DNA of 64,000 bases from an uncultured Acidimicrobiales bacterium (lineage in GTDB: Bacteria > Actinomycetota > Acidimicrobiia > Acidimicrobiales > Bin134): NCBI GenBank assembly GCA_951813325.1, contig OX638350.1:496001-560000 (forward strand), given 5' to 3'. Both the position numbers and the translations under genes were made by a program. Below, in pieces: positions 1 through 9,564 of the stretch. The notes below the pieces were generated by a model, which was not told where the DNA came from, ran no database searches, and saw only the letters and a list, made by a program, of their open reading frames with translations. Within the stretch, counting starts at the first letter, position 1, and each line of letters starts with the position of its first letter.

Positions 1-92
1 GCGTCACACTTGCTGGGTTTGAAATGACCTTCATCGGTGTGAACCATCCTCGTCAGGGTTGAGTTCGATGGGGTTTGCGCTCTCTGCCGCGG

Positions 93-1952
93 TTAGTGGT
101 GTCGGCGGAGGTGTTGCAAGATGTCGTGCATTGCTTTGCAGTCGGTCTCGTTGTAGTCGCGTATCTGCTGCATGAGGTCTGTGTCGATGAGGCGTTGTGC
201 TCGGCCATCGGCGATTTCTCGTTGGCATGACCAGGCTCCGACCATGGCTCCTCTGCCGTCGGCGGGGCCGTCGGCCCATTGTGTCGCGATGAGTCCGGCG
301 TCGTGCATGGCGTTGGTCATTTCTTTGAGGCCGAAACCGAAGGCTCCTTTGACGACGACGGGTTCTGCTTTGGCGACGGTTTTGAGCAGGTCGAACCAGT
401 TCGGCGCGCTCCACGCCGGGCGGTGCTGGGGGTGGCGGGCGACAGCTGAGTTGTAGGCGGTTTCCAGGTTGGACTGCTCGGCGCTCGACCAGTGGATGAC
501 CTTCGGGCCGATTGTGGGGGCGAGCCGGGCGCGGGTGTTGGCCATGTGGTCGACCCAGCCGGCGATCACCGTGGCCTCGTCGGGCTCGGTGAGCTTGTCG
601 GCGACGAAGCACTCGAATCGCCAGTCGCCGTCTTCGATGTGGCCGCAGCCGATCATGAAGATGAGGGGCTGCCCGCCCTTGCGGGGGATTCTCGAGAAGT
701 CGTCGTCCAAGTCGTTGACGGTCTCGAAGTCGACGAAGAATTCGAGCGGCGGCGGTTCGTGCCACTGCGAGCGGGCCGCCGCCACACGGGCGGGCCGAAG
801 CGCGCAGTGTTCCTTTTCTTGGCCGGGCTGGGGGTGGGCCGGTCGGTTCACGTCGAGGATTGCTTGCAGGACCGGGGCCTGCTTGGGTCCGCCCACCCCG
901 AGCCTCTCGGGGGTGGCTTGTGGGTCTTGCCATCTTGATATCCCCGCGCGGTTGGCGTCTCTCCGCTTGGCCGCCCCGACCTGCCACAGCGCCGTGAGGT
1001 CCCCGGACTCCTCGACGATCGCCTTGACCGCGCCGGCCCAGGTGCCGTTGTTGCCCGCCGCGTCGGGGCGCAGCTCTTCCACGCTGGCCTCGGGCAGCGC
1101 ATCCCACTGGCGGCCTGTGCGGCGCATCTCGCGCAGCCACCGCGCCGCTTGGTCGGCCCGGTCGGACAGGGCCAGGTCCTTGTGCTTCTCGTCGTGCTCG
1201 ACGGGGGCGAGCCGCTCCATGCAGCTGTCGCCCCTCTCGCCGCCCTTCTTCCAACCCCGCCCCAGCAGGTACGCCCTGGGAGGCAGATGGCCCTGCAATC
1301 TGCCCAGCGCCCGGTTGTAGATATGCAACTGCACCTTGTACGCGAGGCTGGAGCCCCCGGAGTTGCTGAGCCCCCCGCCGGCCAGCAGGCCAAGGGTCGT
1401 GAACTTGATGTCCACCACCGCATAGTGGGCATCGCCGATACCCAGATCAGGCGCCCGCACAGCCGCTTCTTGCACCGACAGCGACTCCGGAAAGAGGCCC
1501 GCGAGAACATCGCTTCGCACCAACAGGTCCGGCCGACCATAGGTCCGGCACTCGGGGTCCCGGAGCACCCCTTGGGCGACGATCTCGGTCCCGGCTGCCA
1601 TGGCCTCCCACGTCTCATGGGCCAAATCGAGGCTCTGGCTCTCCACAGGAGAAGAGCTCTCGGAGCCGATCGCGCGGATCTCCCCGATTCCCAGGCTGCG
1701 CAAGTGCTTGACGACAGCGGCTTCGAACTCTCGGCCCTTGGCCGTTACGAACCCATCGAAATCGGTGCGGTCGTCCGGCCGGTCACGCACAATGCCCTTC
1801 GACTCGCCGAAACGGTCCAGCCAATCCAGCAGAGGATTGCCCAACACATGGTTCCGGGTCCGAGACGCCGACACCCACTCGTCCCACTCCTGCGCAGTCG
1901 ACGGAGCCTGGAGTACCCCGCTGTCATCATGGGTTATCTGTTCAATTGACAC
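93..1952 (-). CDS. RecB-family PD-(D/E)XK nuclease fused to an RNase H-like exonuclease domain
   Basis: 619 aa. The N-terminal half has the RecB-nuclease signature: GRPD at residues 139-142, VDIK at 180-183 and a Q208-x3-Y212 motif. The C-terminal 220 residues look like a DEDD/YprB-type 3'-5' exonuclease, with FFVDFET (D-x-E) near residue 412 and YNETDC near the end. This two-domain layout is known in TM0106/YprB-like proteins and points to DNA or RNA degradation in the cytoplasm. The GTG start at 1952 is chosen because AAGGAG lies five bases upstream. It is the last of several minus-strand accessory genes, so a defence role is plausible but inferred. The substrate is unknown. Confidence 0.75.
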   Translation of the reverse strand: MSIEQITHDDSGVLQAPSTAQEWDEWVSASRTRNHVLGNPLLDWLDRFGESKGIVRDRPDDRTDFDGFVTAKGREFEAAVVKHLRSLGIGEIRAIGSESSSPVESQSLDLAHETWEAMAAGTEIVAQGVLRDPECRTYGRPDLLVRSDVLAGLFPESLSVQEAAVRAPDLGIGDAHYAVVDIKFTTLGLLAGGGLSNSGGSSLAYKVQLHIYNRALGRLQGHLPPRAYLLGRGWKKGGERGDSCMERLAPVEHDEKHKDLALSDRADQAARWLREMRRTGRQWDALPEASVEELRPDAAGNNGTWAGAVKAIVEESGDLTALWQVGAAKRRDANRAGISRWQDPQATPERLGVGGPKQAPVLQAILDVNRPAHPQPGQEKEHCALRPARVAAARSQWHEPPPLEFFVDFETVNDLDDDFSRIPRKGGQPLIFMIGCGHIEDGDWRFECFVADKLTEPDEATVIAGWVDHMANTRARLAPTIGPKVIHWSSAEQSNLETAYNSAVARHPQHRPAWSAPNWFDLLKTVAKAEPVVVKGAFGFGLKEMTNAMHDAGLIATQWADGPADGRGAMVGAWSCQREIADGRAQRLIDTDLMQQIRDYNETDCKAMHDILQHLRRHH

Positions 1953-2178
1953 TGCTTCTCCTTAGGCTTGCATCCTTTGGGCTTGGAATAAAGAAGCCAT
2001 CACCGTTTAGCTGGTCAATTCGGCCAGGAGGCAACTTTGTACGCGATAGATCGGGACAGGCCGTCGGGTATGTGGTTCTCAATGGAGTTAAACGCTGCCG
2101 AGTTGGCGTTGGTTTTGGGAGTTTGGCGAAAGTCTGTTCGGGCGGGTTGGAATGGCGTCTCAGGTGGCTACGTCTTCG

Positions 2179-3930
2179 TCAGCGGAGAGTCCGCTTTCGG
2201 TGTTCTCTGAGCTGTTGGTTGTACCTGGTTCGGACTTCTTGAAGGTGTTCGGCGTTATTGAAGATCCCCATTTCTATGAGGGTGTCTTTGTGGCGCTCGA
2301 CTAGGGAGTCAGGGAAGCTGTCTTCGGATCGCGGTCTCCACATGGCTCTACAGACAGGGGCGATCCAGTCAAGGTCTGGGAGCTGGGCTGTGCAGGCGAG
2401 CCCGAGCATGTACTCGGCATCGTCGAAGATGTCTTCGTATCGTCCGCTTTCTGGGATCACGTCAGCAGCGGCTGGGTGCAGCACTTCCAAGAGGTAGTCC
2501 GACTTGGCAGTGAAACTCGTTCTTGCGGACGGCTGGGTGAACATGGCATCGGGGAGGAAGTCCAACGTGACGACGATTGGTGTCTCCCCTTGGCGGTCAT
2601 ACGGGTACGGCGGCCGCTTCAGGGTTACGGTTGCAAGGGTGTAGGCGATGGGTTCTACGCGGTCAGCAGCGGCAGAACCCAAGGCGATCGAGTAGAGCGC
2701 AAGCAGAGCCGGACAAAACTGCATCCCGATTTTGTCGGCGTCCCCGTTGGTGAGTTGCATCTTGTAGTTGGCAAGCCGGTCAGCACACTCGGCCCACAAA
2801 CGGTCGTGGCTCTCTCCGTCAAAGAACCGGGCACCTACAACGAGCAGTCTCAGCAGTGCTGCGCACACCTCTCTATACGAGTCCATACGCTCCTCGGTCT
2901 GCCGAAGCCTCTCCAGAGGGTCTGGCACATGTCGGGTGACTTCCAGACCTTCTGCATGGCTGATGGCGGCTTTGGTATCTGCGTCGATTAGGTCGTGGAG
3001 CCTGATCCGGTGGGCAGGGTCGGGAAGGAATTTCTTCAGTCGGGCGACGGCCAAGTCAGTGGTCTGAGGGCGCTGGTCTGCGGCCTCGGCCAATGCGGCG
3101 ACGCTGTCCGCCAGGGCCGTCAGGGAGCTGTCAGCGTCGGGAATGCCCACGGGCACAGCTCGACGGTGGGCTGCAAGTCGCTCTGCCTCCGGTTCCAGCG
3201 GTCCCTTGTGGAACCAGTAGGTGGAAAAGCGCCTCGACTGCGCCCTTTCCAGAGCGGTTCTGAGCGCCTTGTCCCATTTGGCGGACCATCCGCATACCAC
3301 CAGGCCGTACTGGTCGAACACCTCGTCGAGCAGCCGGTCCATCGCCGGCTCGTAGGATTCGAGCTCCTGAACGGTGTTCTTGAAGTCCGGGGACAAGTAG
3401 TCGCCGTTCACCTTGATGACCGTGGGCCCAGAATGGGCGAGGGGCATGGCACCCCGCGCTGATTCCGGACCGGCGATCACCGCCGGTGTCGCGCCCGCCT
3501 CGCGGATCGCCTGCTCAATGAGCTGATCGAAGTTGGTTGTAACGACCACCTTGACGAAGCCTTTCGCCACCAGCGACGCAACGGCGCGATGGGCGGGAGA
3601 GGGCACTTTCCTCCCCTCCTCCCGGTCCTCCTCAGACGGCTCGAAGTACCCCTTTAACAGCCTCACCCGCTCTTCTGGGCTCGGAGCGAGTTGCTCGACC
3701 AACTCGGAATACTCGGGATCGCCCCCGGCGCGGCCCCGGTACCAGCCAACGGGATCCCCACCAGGGTCTTCCCCCTGCAAGGCAGCCAGCTTTCTGGCAA
3801 GGTCCTCGACCACCTCCCACCCGGTCGGCACCTCCGCGCTCTTGCTGATTCCCGATCCGAGCAGCAAGGCGAACATCCCCGGTCCCGAATGTATGCCGAG
3901 AGCGAGGGGCACCAGCGGATCCACATTCAT
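2179..3930 (-). CDS. SIR2-like domain protein, probable defence effector
   Basis: 583 aa from the ATG at 3930. The start is supported by a leaderless-type -10 box (TAGTTT, 3938-3943) seven bases upstream. The N-terminal 270 residues show the SIR2 fold: LLLGSGIS at 22-29 (nucleotide-binding loop), TTNFDQLIEQA, VIKVNGDY and VVCGWS. The remaining 300 residues are mostly helical with no recognised domain. SIR2-like proteins of this type in antiphage systems hydrolyse NAD+ when triggered; that activity is a family inference. It lies downstream of the NTPase pair on the same strand with a 164-bp gap, so it may be a third component or an independent system. Confidence 0.75.
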   Translation of the reverse strand: MNVDPLVPLALGIHSGPGMFALLLGSGISKSAEVPTGWEVVEDLARKLAALQGEDPGGDPVGWYRGRAGGDPEYSELVEQLAPSPEERVRLLKGYFEPSEEDREEGRKVPSPAHRAVASLVAKGFVKVVVTTNFDQLIEQAIREAGATPAVIAGPESARGAMPLAHSGPTVIKVNGDYLSPDFKNTVQELESYEPAMDRLLDEVFDQYGLVVCGWSAKWDKALRTALERAQSRRFSTYWFHKGPLEPEAERLAAHRRAVPVGIPDADSSLTALADSVAALAEAADQRPQTTDLAVARLKKFLPDPAHRIRLHDLIDADTKAAISHAEGLEVTRHVPDPLERLRQTEERMDSYREVCAALLRLLVVGARFFDGESHDRLWAECADRLANYKMQLTNGDADKIGMQFCPALLALYSIALGSAAADRVEPIAYTLATVTLKRPPYPYDRQGETPIVVTLDFLPDAMFTQPSARTSFTAKSDYLLEVLHPAAADVIPESGRYEDIFDDAEYMLGLACTAQLPDLDWIAPVCRAMWRPRSEDSFPDSLVERHKDTLIEMGIFNNAEHLQEVRTRYNQQLREHRKRTLR

Positions 3931-4094
3931 GGGGGCGAAACTACCTGTTGATGATCGAGCTCCTCGGGATTCACAGCGACCGGGATAGGCCCTAGCCAAG
4001 ATCAGCTATGGGATTGCTAGGGAGGCGAAGAGGGAGCAGCCCGGCTGTTGCCCTGCGCGCTGGTCGATGTGCCATTCATTTGGGGCAGGGCAAC

Positions 4095-5399
4095 TCAGAT
4101 GTCTGAGCGGAACACATTGAAGACCTCGAACCCTCCCTGCCATGCTTCAATTGTTGAGGCGCTGCTAGCGAATCCGACAGCTGAGTCTGTCTCGTTGCTG
4201 GCGGAGTCCTGCCCAACGACGATTCGAGCCGGGGGGAGACTGAAGGATCCACGACGTGAACCAAGTATGAGTTCTCTTCTGTGCAGGTTCGAGTGAATCC
4301 GCTGGTCGTAGAGGCGCCAGCGGAGAAGCCTTTGGAGCCTTGAGGAGATCCCGGCATCCAGGAGGGTTGTTCGTATCTTCGCGGTGTCCACACTCTGGCC
4401 ACCTATCCAGTCGCGCGACAGGAGCCGGATGCTCTTGGCAGTCGGTAAGGCCGACACGACTAGCTCGAGAAACTCCACAAGCCTTGCGAAATCCAGTTGG
4501 CGCGTGTCTGACAGATAATTGTCCACCCACAGCGGGTTCGGATCATTGCCGCACCGAGCACAGAATCTGCGAGCCGAGGCCAGCAGGTCACGATCGGGCC
4601 AGGGCTGCCCAACAAGAAGTTGCCTTAGGTCCTCGGCTCCGATGCTCTCAGGGATTGCGCATCGGGGGGGTTCCTCAGATCGCTCCGGAACAACAATTGG
4701 TCTGAGTGAAGGGTCTGCCTCGTCTTGCCGCCATCTTGGAGGTTGCGCGCGGTTAAGGACGTCCTCAAGTCTGTATTGATGGCCGACGTCTAGCTGGGCA
4801 ACCCAGCTTGGTAGCCGCTGTTGGGCTATCGAGCGGGCTATGCCGCGCCTAGAGTCCGGCGTCTTGCCACCCACAGCTAGTAGGAATTTGTTGAGCCCAG
4901 TGACGAGGATGAGTTCCTCGGCGTCTGTGCACCCAAAACTGGCAATCTCCTGTCTGCTAGGAACCCTGTCTGGGGGGTGAACATGGCGTGCTCGCTCTCG
5001 TAGGCCTGAGCCAGATCCCACGATCTCGCGATCACGTGGATGGGTGACGACAACGCATCGAAGGGACTGCAATTGGTCGCCGGCATCTTCGAACACCTTG
5101 CCAAAGAGGAACCGCTCAAGCCAGGGGCCGTGTGACGTCATAAGGAATTCGCCGAAGTCTTTGACGAGCAGCACCGGGATTCTTCCGTCCTGCTGGAGCA
5201 GGTCAATCGATTCGACGATCTCTCGACGCTCCATTGAGGCGAGATCACTGGGACTCCAGGTGCATGTAATCCAATCGCCCGGATCCAGGGCCTCGGCGAT
5301 CATGCGTACTCCCTGGGAGCGCCCCGTGCCATCGAGACCTACAACATTGAGCGAATCGCCACCCATCAGGTGGTAGACGCACTTCTCAGTCCAGTTCAC
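4095..5399 (-). CDS. Atypical P-loop protein with possible MIT/PLD-like C-terminus
   Basis: 434 aa. Residues 21-28 (GLDGTGRS) look like a Walker A loop in which the invariant Lys is Arg. A hydrophobic strand ending in KDFGEF (about residue 100) could be Walker B, followed by VVVTHPRD. The C-terminal 110 residues contain LHRRELILG and IVVGQDSASNETDS, which loosely resemble the phospholipase-D-like C-terminal domain of MIT proteins; this assignment is weak. The GTG start at 5399 overlaps the upstream NTPase gene by 14 bases, so the two are translationally coupled and probably act together. Function unknown; I know of no named defence system with this pair. Confidence 0.6.
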   Translation of the reverse strand: MNWTEKCVYHLMGGDSLNVVGLDGTGRSQGVRMIAEALDPGDWITCTWSPSDLASMERREIVESIDLLQQDGRIPVLLVKDFGEFLMTSHGPWLERFLFGKVFEDAGDQLQSLRCVVVTHPRDREIVGSGSGLRERARHVHPPDRVPSRQEIASFGCTDAEELILVTGLNKFLLAVGGKTPDSRRGIARSIAQQRLPSWVAQLDVGHQYRLEDVLNRAQPPRWRQDEADPSLRPIVVPERSEEPPRCAIPESIGAEDLRQLLVGQPWPDRDLLASARRFCARCGNDPNPLWVDNYLSDTRQLDFARLVEFLELVVSALPTAKSIRLLSRDWIGGQSVDTAKIRTTLLDAGISSRLQRLLRWRLYDQRIHSNLHRRELILGSRRGSFSLPPARIVVGQDSASNETDSAVGFASSASTIEAWQGGFEVFNVFRSDI

Positions 5400-6966
5400 G
5401 CCTGGCTTCTCTTCTGAGCGCTCCCAGTCTTAGCTGGCCTTGCGCGTCGCATATGCCGAAGTCGACAGCGTGCGGGATGGCTTCAGCTTCGGGCACTTTC
5501 CCGGTTCGGATCAACTGAGCGACCATCTCACTTTCCGCGGGGTACCAGCGCTCGAAGCTCAAAAGAGTTTCCCAAGCCGAGCGCGCAGGTGAGCTTTCTG
5601 CTGCGGACTCGTAAACGAGTTCCAGGTCATGCAGGGTCACGTGGTATGGCACTACCTCGATCTGGCGGCGCTGTACTTCCTCTGCGACGCGAGCGCAAGC
5701 CTGCCGAGTTAGGTGTGGATGTCCGCCGTACTCTGCAAACAAGCTGTCGAAGAGCTGGTAGTTGTCGAATCGGAGGCCACTTCGCTTGCCAAGGACTCTG
5801 ACCATCTGCCGCATCTCGTCTCGACTCATTGGTCCGAGGGGACGCGCTGAGGCGAACCCAAACAGTTGGTTGTCGCGTCCAAAGCGGATGGAAGTTGTGA
5901 AGATTGACGCGGCCACGCCGGCAGCCAGGAACAAGAGTCTCTTGCCGCCTCGCTCATTCCTGACTTGAATCACTCCTCGAAGCTGCTGGAGGACTCTATT
6001 TATGGCTTGGCGGTCATCTAGGTCAACCTCATCGAAGTCCAGAGCATCTTCATTCGCGAGGTCAGTCTCATCGAGGAGAATCACGACGTCTGCGTCAATC
6101 TGGTCAAGCAGCGCATCCATTTCGTAGATCCACCGCTTGTGGACTGACGGGCTGGTACGAATCGAAAAGTCCTTGTTGAGCATCTCTGAGTTCTTCGGTA
6201 CCCGGCCCCCCCGCCGATTGACGAGTTGCGCAGTTGATGCCACGAGGTCTTCACGAAGATGGTCCGCGTCGGCAATGGTGTTGAGCTGAACGTAGATGGA
6301 CTCAATCCCCCTATCGCGGAGAGCCTCGGCGACTCGATACATAAGGGAAGTCTTCCCTGCGCGACGGAGTCCAAATATTCCTACGCACTGCCCGCCGACA
6401 GCTAGGGAAGTGAGTGCCTCGAGATCGTCGACCCGGCCGAAAAAGTCAGCAGCTTCCCGAATCTCGTTGCTGTTGTCAAAGTGATTCATGGAACGCATTA
6501 GCTTGGCGATCTCGGCCCTGAGCGTTGTCTGGGAGTACTTCCCCGCTTCGAGATCGTCGGTGTAGATCGTGAGGATCGGATAGGAGAAGCGCTTCCGGTC
6601 TCTCACGAAGTCTTCTGCTCTCCTATCGGAAGCGACTAAGATCGCAAAGTCCTTGTCAGCAGTGGTGCTCTTCCGAAGCTCAGTAGATTTGTCCAAATCG
6701 CGGAGAACACGAGGTTCCAAACCAGTCGTGCCAGCGAAGGTCGCAACCAGCAAGGGAATCTCAAGTGAGATGCCGAACTGGTCAGCTATTGCTCTGGATG
6801 GCCCGATCCTCAAGGCACTCAAGTGGTGCTTCCACTTTCTTGCAAAGCAGATAGTCGATTCATCGCGCTCGAGAAAAGAGAAGAGTTCGTTACCGAATGA
6901 GGGATACCGACGGACGATCTCGGCCTTGGACTTCTCGAGGATCGATTGGTTGTCACTAGAGACCAT
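5386..6966 (-). CDS. P-loop ATPase (archaeal-ATPase/STAND-like) with unknown N-terminal domain
   Basis: 526 aa. Walker A is GLRRAGKT at 199-206 and Walker B is VVILLDE ending at residue 300; a helical C-terminal part follows, as in the archaeal-type AAA/STAND family. The first 170 residues form a separate alpha/beta domain of unknown type (FAILVASDR, YPILTIYTDD). The ATG at 6966 is preceded by TAGAGT at 6973-6978 with a six-base spacer, a leaderless arrangement. It is the first gene of a coupled pair with the 4095-5399 gene. ATP-dependent sensing or switching is the likely role by family; the trigger and effector are not evident. Confidence 0.7.
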   Translation of the reverse strand: MVSSDNQSILEKSKAEIVRRYPSFGNELFSFLERDESTICFARKWKHHLSALRIGPSRAIADQFGISLEIPLLVATFAGTTGLEPRVLRDLDKSTELRKSTTADKDFAILVASDRRAEDFVRDRKRFSYPILTIYTDDLEAGKYSQTTLRAEIAKLMRSMNHFDNSNEIREAADFFGRVDDLEALTSLAVGGQCVGIFGLRRAGKTSLMYRVAEALRDRGIESIYVQLNTIADADHLREDLVASTAQLVNRRGGRVPKNSEMLNKDFSIRTSPSVHKRWIYEMDALLDQIDADVVILLDETDLANEDALDFDEVDLDDRQAINRVLQQLRGVIQVRNERGGKRLLFLAAGVAASIFTTSIRFGRDNQLFGFASARPLGPMSRDEMRQMVRVLGKRSGLRFDNYQLFDSLFAEYGGHPHLTRQACARVAEEVQRRQIEVVPYHVTLHDLELVYESAAESSPARSAWETLLSFERWYPAESEMVAQLIRTGKVPEAEAIPHAVDFGICDAQGQLRLGALRREARRELD

Positions 6967-7232
6967 AGGAGGACTCTAGGATGACCACCGACCCAATACG
7001 CATTTGCCTGGTAGACGTCTGAATCAAGGCATGTCGACAAACCGCCCAAGGCCAACTGCGACCCCCCCTGCTCGACTACACCGTGAGTCCGTTGACATCC
7101 GGCTAGCTGGTGGGTTGGATGTCTCGGGCAGCACTGTTGCCTGTGAAGGCTGAGGCCGGAAGGCGCGTGTTGAGCGTCACCCATTTGGCCGGTCACATTG
7201 GATGGAAGGCAACCGTGCCCTTGTCGTCGGCG
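6967..7232. other. Intergenic gap
   Basis: About 270 bases between two minus-strand genes. Apart from the leaderless promoter box at 6973-6978 for the ATPase, nothing could be recognised. Confidence 0.4.
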
Positions 7233-8189
7233 TCATGCGCCGCTTTGGGCAGGTTGGTCCCAAATGATGTCCGGTTCCCCTGTGATGATGCGCTCGATCC
7301 GGCTGATCATCTTGTGCAGCCCGGAGTGCTTATGTGTTCCTCCCCAGCAGTTGGCGCGCCTGTCGAAGGTGAAAGATATGGAGCAGAGGGCGAGGTGGAG
7401 GGGGTTTAGGAATGTGGAGTAGCTGATGGACGGTTTTCCCTTGTCGGCGTTCCAAGTGCCGAGAATGGCAAATGCCCGAGAGTGGGTGACGCCGCTCATC
7501 TGGTGGTAGGCGTCGTATCCCTGAGGCAGCCCCATCTCGTCGCAAAGCAGCTCCCTCACCCTCTGCCCTGTTGGTGGCGTCTTGGCCGGCGACGCGCATC
7601 CTTGGGTTTCCAGTGCAGCGCGAAGGAAGAGTGCTGCTTGCTCTATCTCGCTTCGATGCTCCTCTGCCGCGTCCAGAACTTGGTCGACCTCAGCAGGCAA
7701 GTACGGCCCCACCCAATCCGGAGGTTGGTTGGCCATTGACCGAAGCGACCTCAGATGGGAGTCCACCGCCTGCCCTCTGAGCTGCATGCCCCTGAGCAAG
7801 CGTTCAGCCGGGTCGGCATCGGGATCGAACAGCCACGAGGCGAATGCGCAAGCCTCGATGGTCGCCCTACACAGCGCATAGAGCGAGTAGGCCCTGCGAG
7901 CGCGGGCCGCCGCTCGAATCCCGTGGAAGTAATCGCGCGCTGTCTCGAGGCGGAGTTTCGCCTCGGCCTCCACCATCGGGATGATGTCGCGGTGTCCGGC
8001 CCGCTCCAGTGTGGGTTTGAGTGCCCGGGTCGCGTCCCAAGGAGTACCGCTGCGGGGCGCGAGCGGTTCTGGGAGCCAGACGTCGGGGTCGCCTTGAAGC
8101 GCTTTCGCTCTCAAGCCAATGTCCCACATGAGCAGCCACACCCAGAGTCGGCGCACGGCCGGCTTGGTCCTCACAGGTGCTATCCTCAT
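7233..8189 (-). CDS. Helical protein of unknown function
   Basis: 318 aa. The sequence is strongly alpha-helical, with a central segment (ARRAYSLYALCRATIEACAF, about residue 100) that recalls DUF5677/HEPN-like helical proteins found near defence genes. I cannot see a clear HEPN RX4-6H motif, so no family is claimed. The ATG at 8189 has a GAGG box seven bases upstream. It sits in a run of minus-strand accessory genes and is separated from the next one (membrane protein) by 84 bases. Confidence 0.5.
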   Translation of the reverse strand: MRIAPVRTKPAVRRLWVWLLMWDIGLRAKALQGDPDVWLPEPLAPRSGTPWDATRALKPTLERAGHRDIIPMVEAEAKLRLETARDYFHGIRAAARARRAYSLYALCRATIEACAFASWLFDPDADPAERLLRGMQLRGQAVDSHLRSLRSMANQPPDWVGPYLPAEVDQVLDAAEEHRSEIEQAALFLRAALETQGCASPAKTPPTGQRVRELLCDEMGLPQGYDAYHQMSGVTHSRAFAILGTWNADKGKPSISYSTFLNPLHLALCSISFTFDRRANCWGGTHKHSGLHKMISRIERIITGEPDIIWDQPAQSGA

Positions 8190-8273
8190 CGGCCAACCTC
8201 TTTGATTTACGATTGTCCAGACACCGCCCGCCGACAGAACCTCACCACTGTTTCACCCGGCGGACTGCAATTT

Positions 8274-8996
8274 TCAGGCTTGCTCAGTGACATCAACTGC
8301 ATAGCAATAGACCGACGTCAAGATCCGCACTGTTCCGACTATGAACAGGCAGAGAAGCCCCGACAGCACGGCAACTAGGGAGGTCACGAGGATCTCGTTG
8401 TTGACGAAGTAGGCAACCACCACGACGGGTAGCGCCAAGATCGCGAAACCGACCAGCATCACTGACCTTACGATCACGTCACGCCGCAGCGCCCAAGAGT
8501 TCTTGTGGTCAAACGCTACTCGAAGCGTCGCTGCAGCGCCGACCGACGCCAGGATCGTGGTAGCCACGACAGCGAGGCCCATGGCGGTCTGCAGCGGCCC
8601 GATCAAGTCCGTTGTATCTGGCACATATACATCACCCCAGCGCCAGAAATATGTGCCGGAAGCTATGGCCGCCAACAAGAATAACGCTGCTTCAAAGAAG
8701 GTGATTGACGCCTCGGAGAGTGCTTGAAGCAATGCTCTTGGCGGCCTGTAGACAGCGCTTCCCACTCTCTCGCCGTCTGCTGAGATGATGAATATCACTG
8801 CTCCGTTGCGATAGCGGCGGCCGATCCGCATTGCGGCCCGCAGAGCCGGTTTCAGCGTTCGGTAAGCCCTAGCACGGAGGCAGGTGAGCGCATCGCTGTC
8901 GCTCTCGATCCGGTAGGAGAAGTCTTGATCGTCTCTAATCTGGATGACATCAATTCTGATCGAGCGGCCATCATCGTCCGGCTGCGCTGGGTTCAT
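8274..8996 (-). CDS. Membrane protein with soluble N-terminal domain
   Basis: About 240 aa from the ATG at 8996, chosen because AAGGAG lies nine bases upstream. Residues 1-85 form a charged soluble region. Four hydrophobic segments follow: FEAALFLLAAIASGTYF, MGLAVVATTILASVGAA, VMLVGFAILALPVVVVAYF and LVAVLSGLLCLFIVGTV. No family is recognised. It is next to the helical unknown protein on the same strand, and the two could form a sensor/membrane pair, but that is conjecture. Confidence 0.5.
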   Translation of the reverse strand: MNPAQPDDDGRSIRIDVIQIRDDQDFSYRIESDSDALTCLRARAYRTLKPALRAAMRIGRRYRNGAVIFIISADGERVGSAVYRPPRALLQALSEASITFFEAALFLLAAIASGTYFWRWGDVYVPDTTDLIGPLQTAMGLAVVATTILASVGAAATLRVAFDHKNSWALRRDVIVRSVMLVGFAILALPVVVVAYFVNNEILVTSLVAVLSGLLCLFIVGTVRILTSVYCYAVDVTEQA

Positions 8997-9109
8997 TGCG
9001 ATTGTCTCCTTGGTGGTCGGGCAGTGGATCTGAGGCATCTCTCGCATCGAGAGCTGGTTGCATTCGGGGTTCCTGTTTGAGTTGCTTCACGGGTTACGGC
9101 GCCGGAAGG

Positions 9110-9322
9110 TCAGGATGTGTGGCACTGCCAGGCGCAGTACGCACAGCCGTTGACCAGGTGGAAATGGTGTCGTGCTTGGGCCACCGCTGTCCTACACGTC
9201 GAGTGGAGGCCCAAGTCGATTCGGTTGCCTGGTGCTGGAAGGTATCTGCATCCGGCATCGGTGTTGTGAACTTCGTGGTCGCCGTTGGACTGAGCGTTCA
9301 CGTTCACGCAGAAATTGTTCAT
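9110..9322 (-). CDS. Small Cys/His-rich protein
   Basis: 70 aa from the ATG at 9322, supported by GGGAG about seven bases upstream. The sequence starts NFCVNVNAQSNGDHEVHN and ends NGCAYCAWQCHTS. It has six cysteines, a CxxC-type pair and several histidines, which suggests metal binding. I recall similar short proteins ('NAQSNGDHEVH ... CYYC...CHTS') in many bacteria, all of unknown function and often in accessory regions. The upstream in-frame extension to 9418 is not supported by a ribosome binding site. Confidence 0.65.
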   Translation of the reverse strand: MNNFCVNVNAQSNGDHEVHNTDAGCRYLPAPGNRIDLGLHSTCRTAVAQARHHFHLVNGCAYCAWQCHTS

Positions 9323-9564
9323 GACCTGTCTCCCATCGGAATCGGTGATTTGTGGCCCGAATGCTATGGACGACCTATGACATATGCCGTATTCCCAGGT
9401 CAGCACCCCAACACTCAAGTCGAGACGGACAAGGCAGTGCGATATTGAACCCTCTCAGGGTGAGCCTCTCCGGATATAGGGCGACTCCGACTATCGGGAG
9501 GAAATAGCTATTGCACAGCAGCTAAGGCCGGGACGGCGTTCCTTGGAACCTTCTGCAGTGCCCC
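9323..9564. other. Intergenic gap
   Basis: About 240 bases with no convincing open frame, RNA or repeat. Confidence 0.4.

Noticed and set aside
31..1254. Long arginine/proline-rich open frame on the minus strand
   Set aside because: Antisense-type shadow in another frame of the nuclease gene; composition is not protein-like and the nuclease frame has clear motifs.
1946..2242. 98-codon plus-strand frame between the nuclease and SIR2 genes
   Set aside because: No ribosome binding site, overlaps the ends of both minus-strand genes, and has no recognisable motif.
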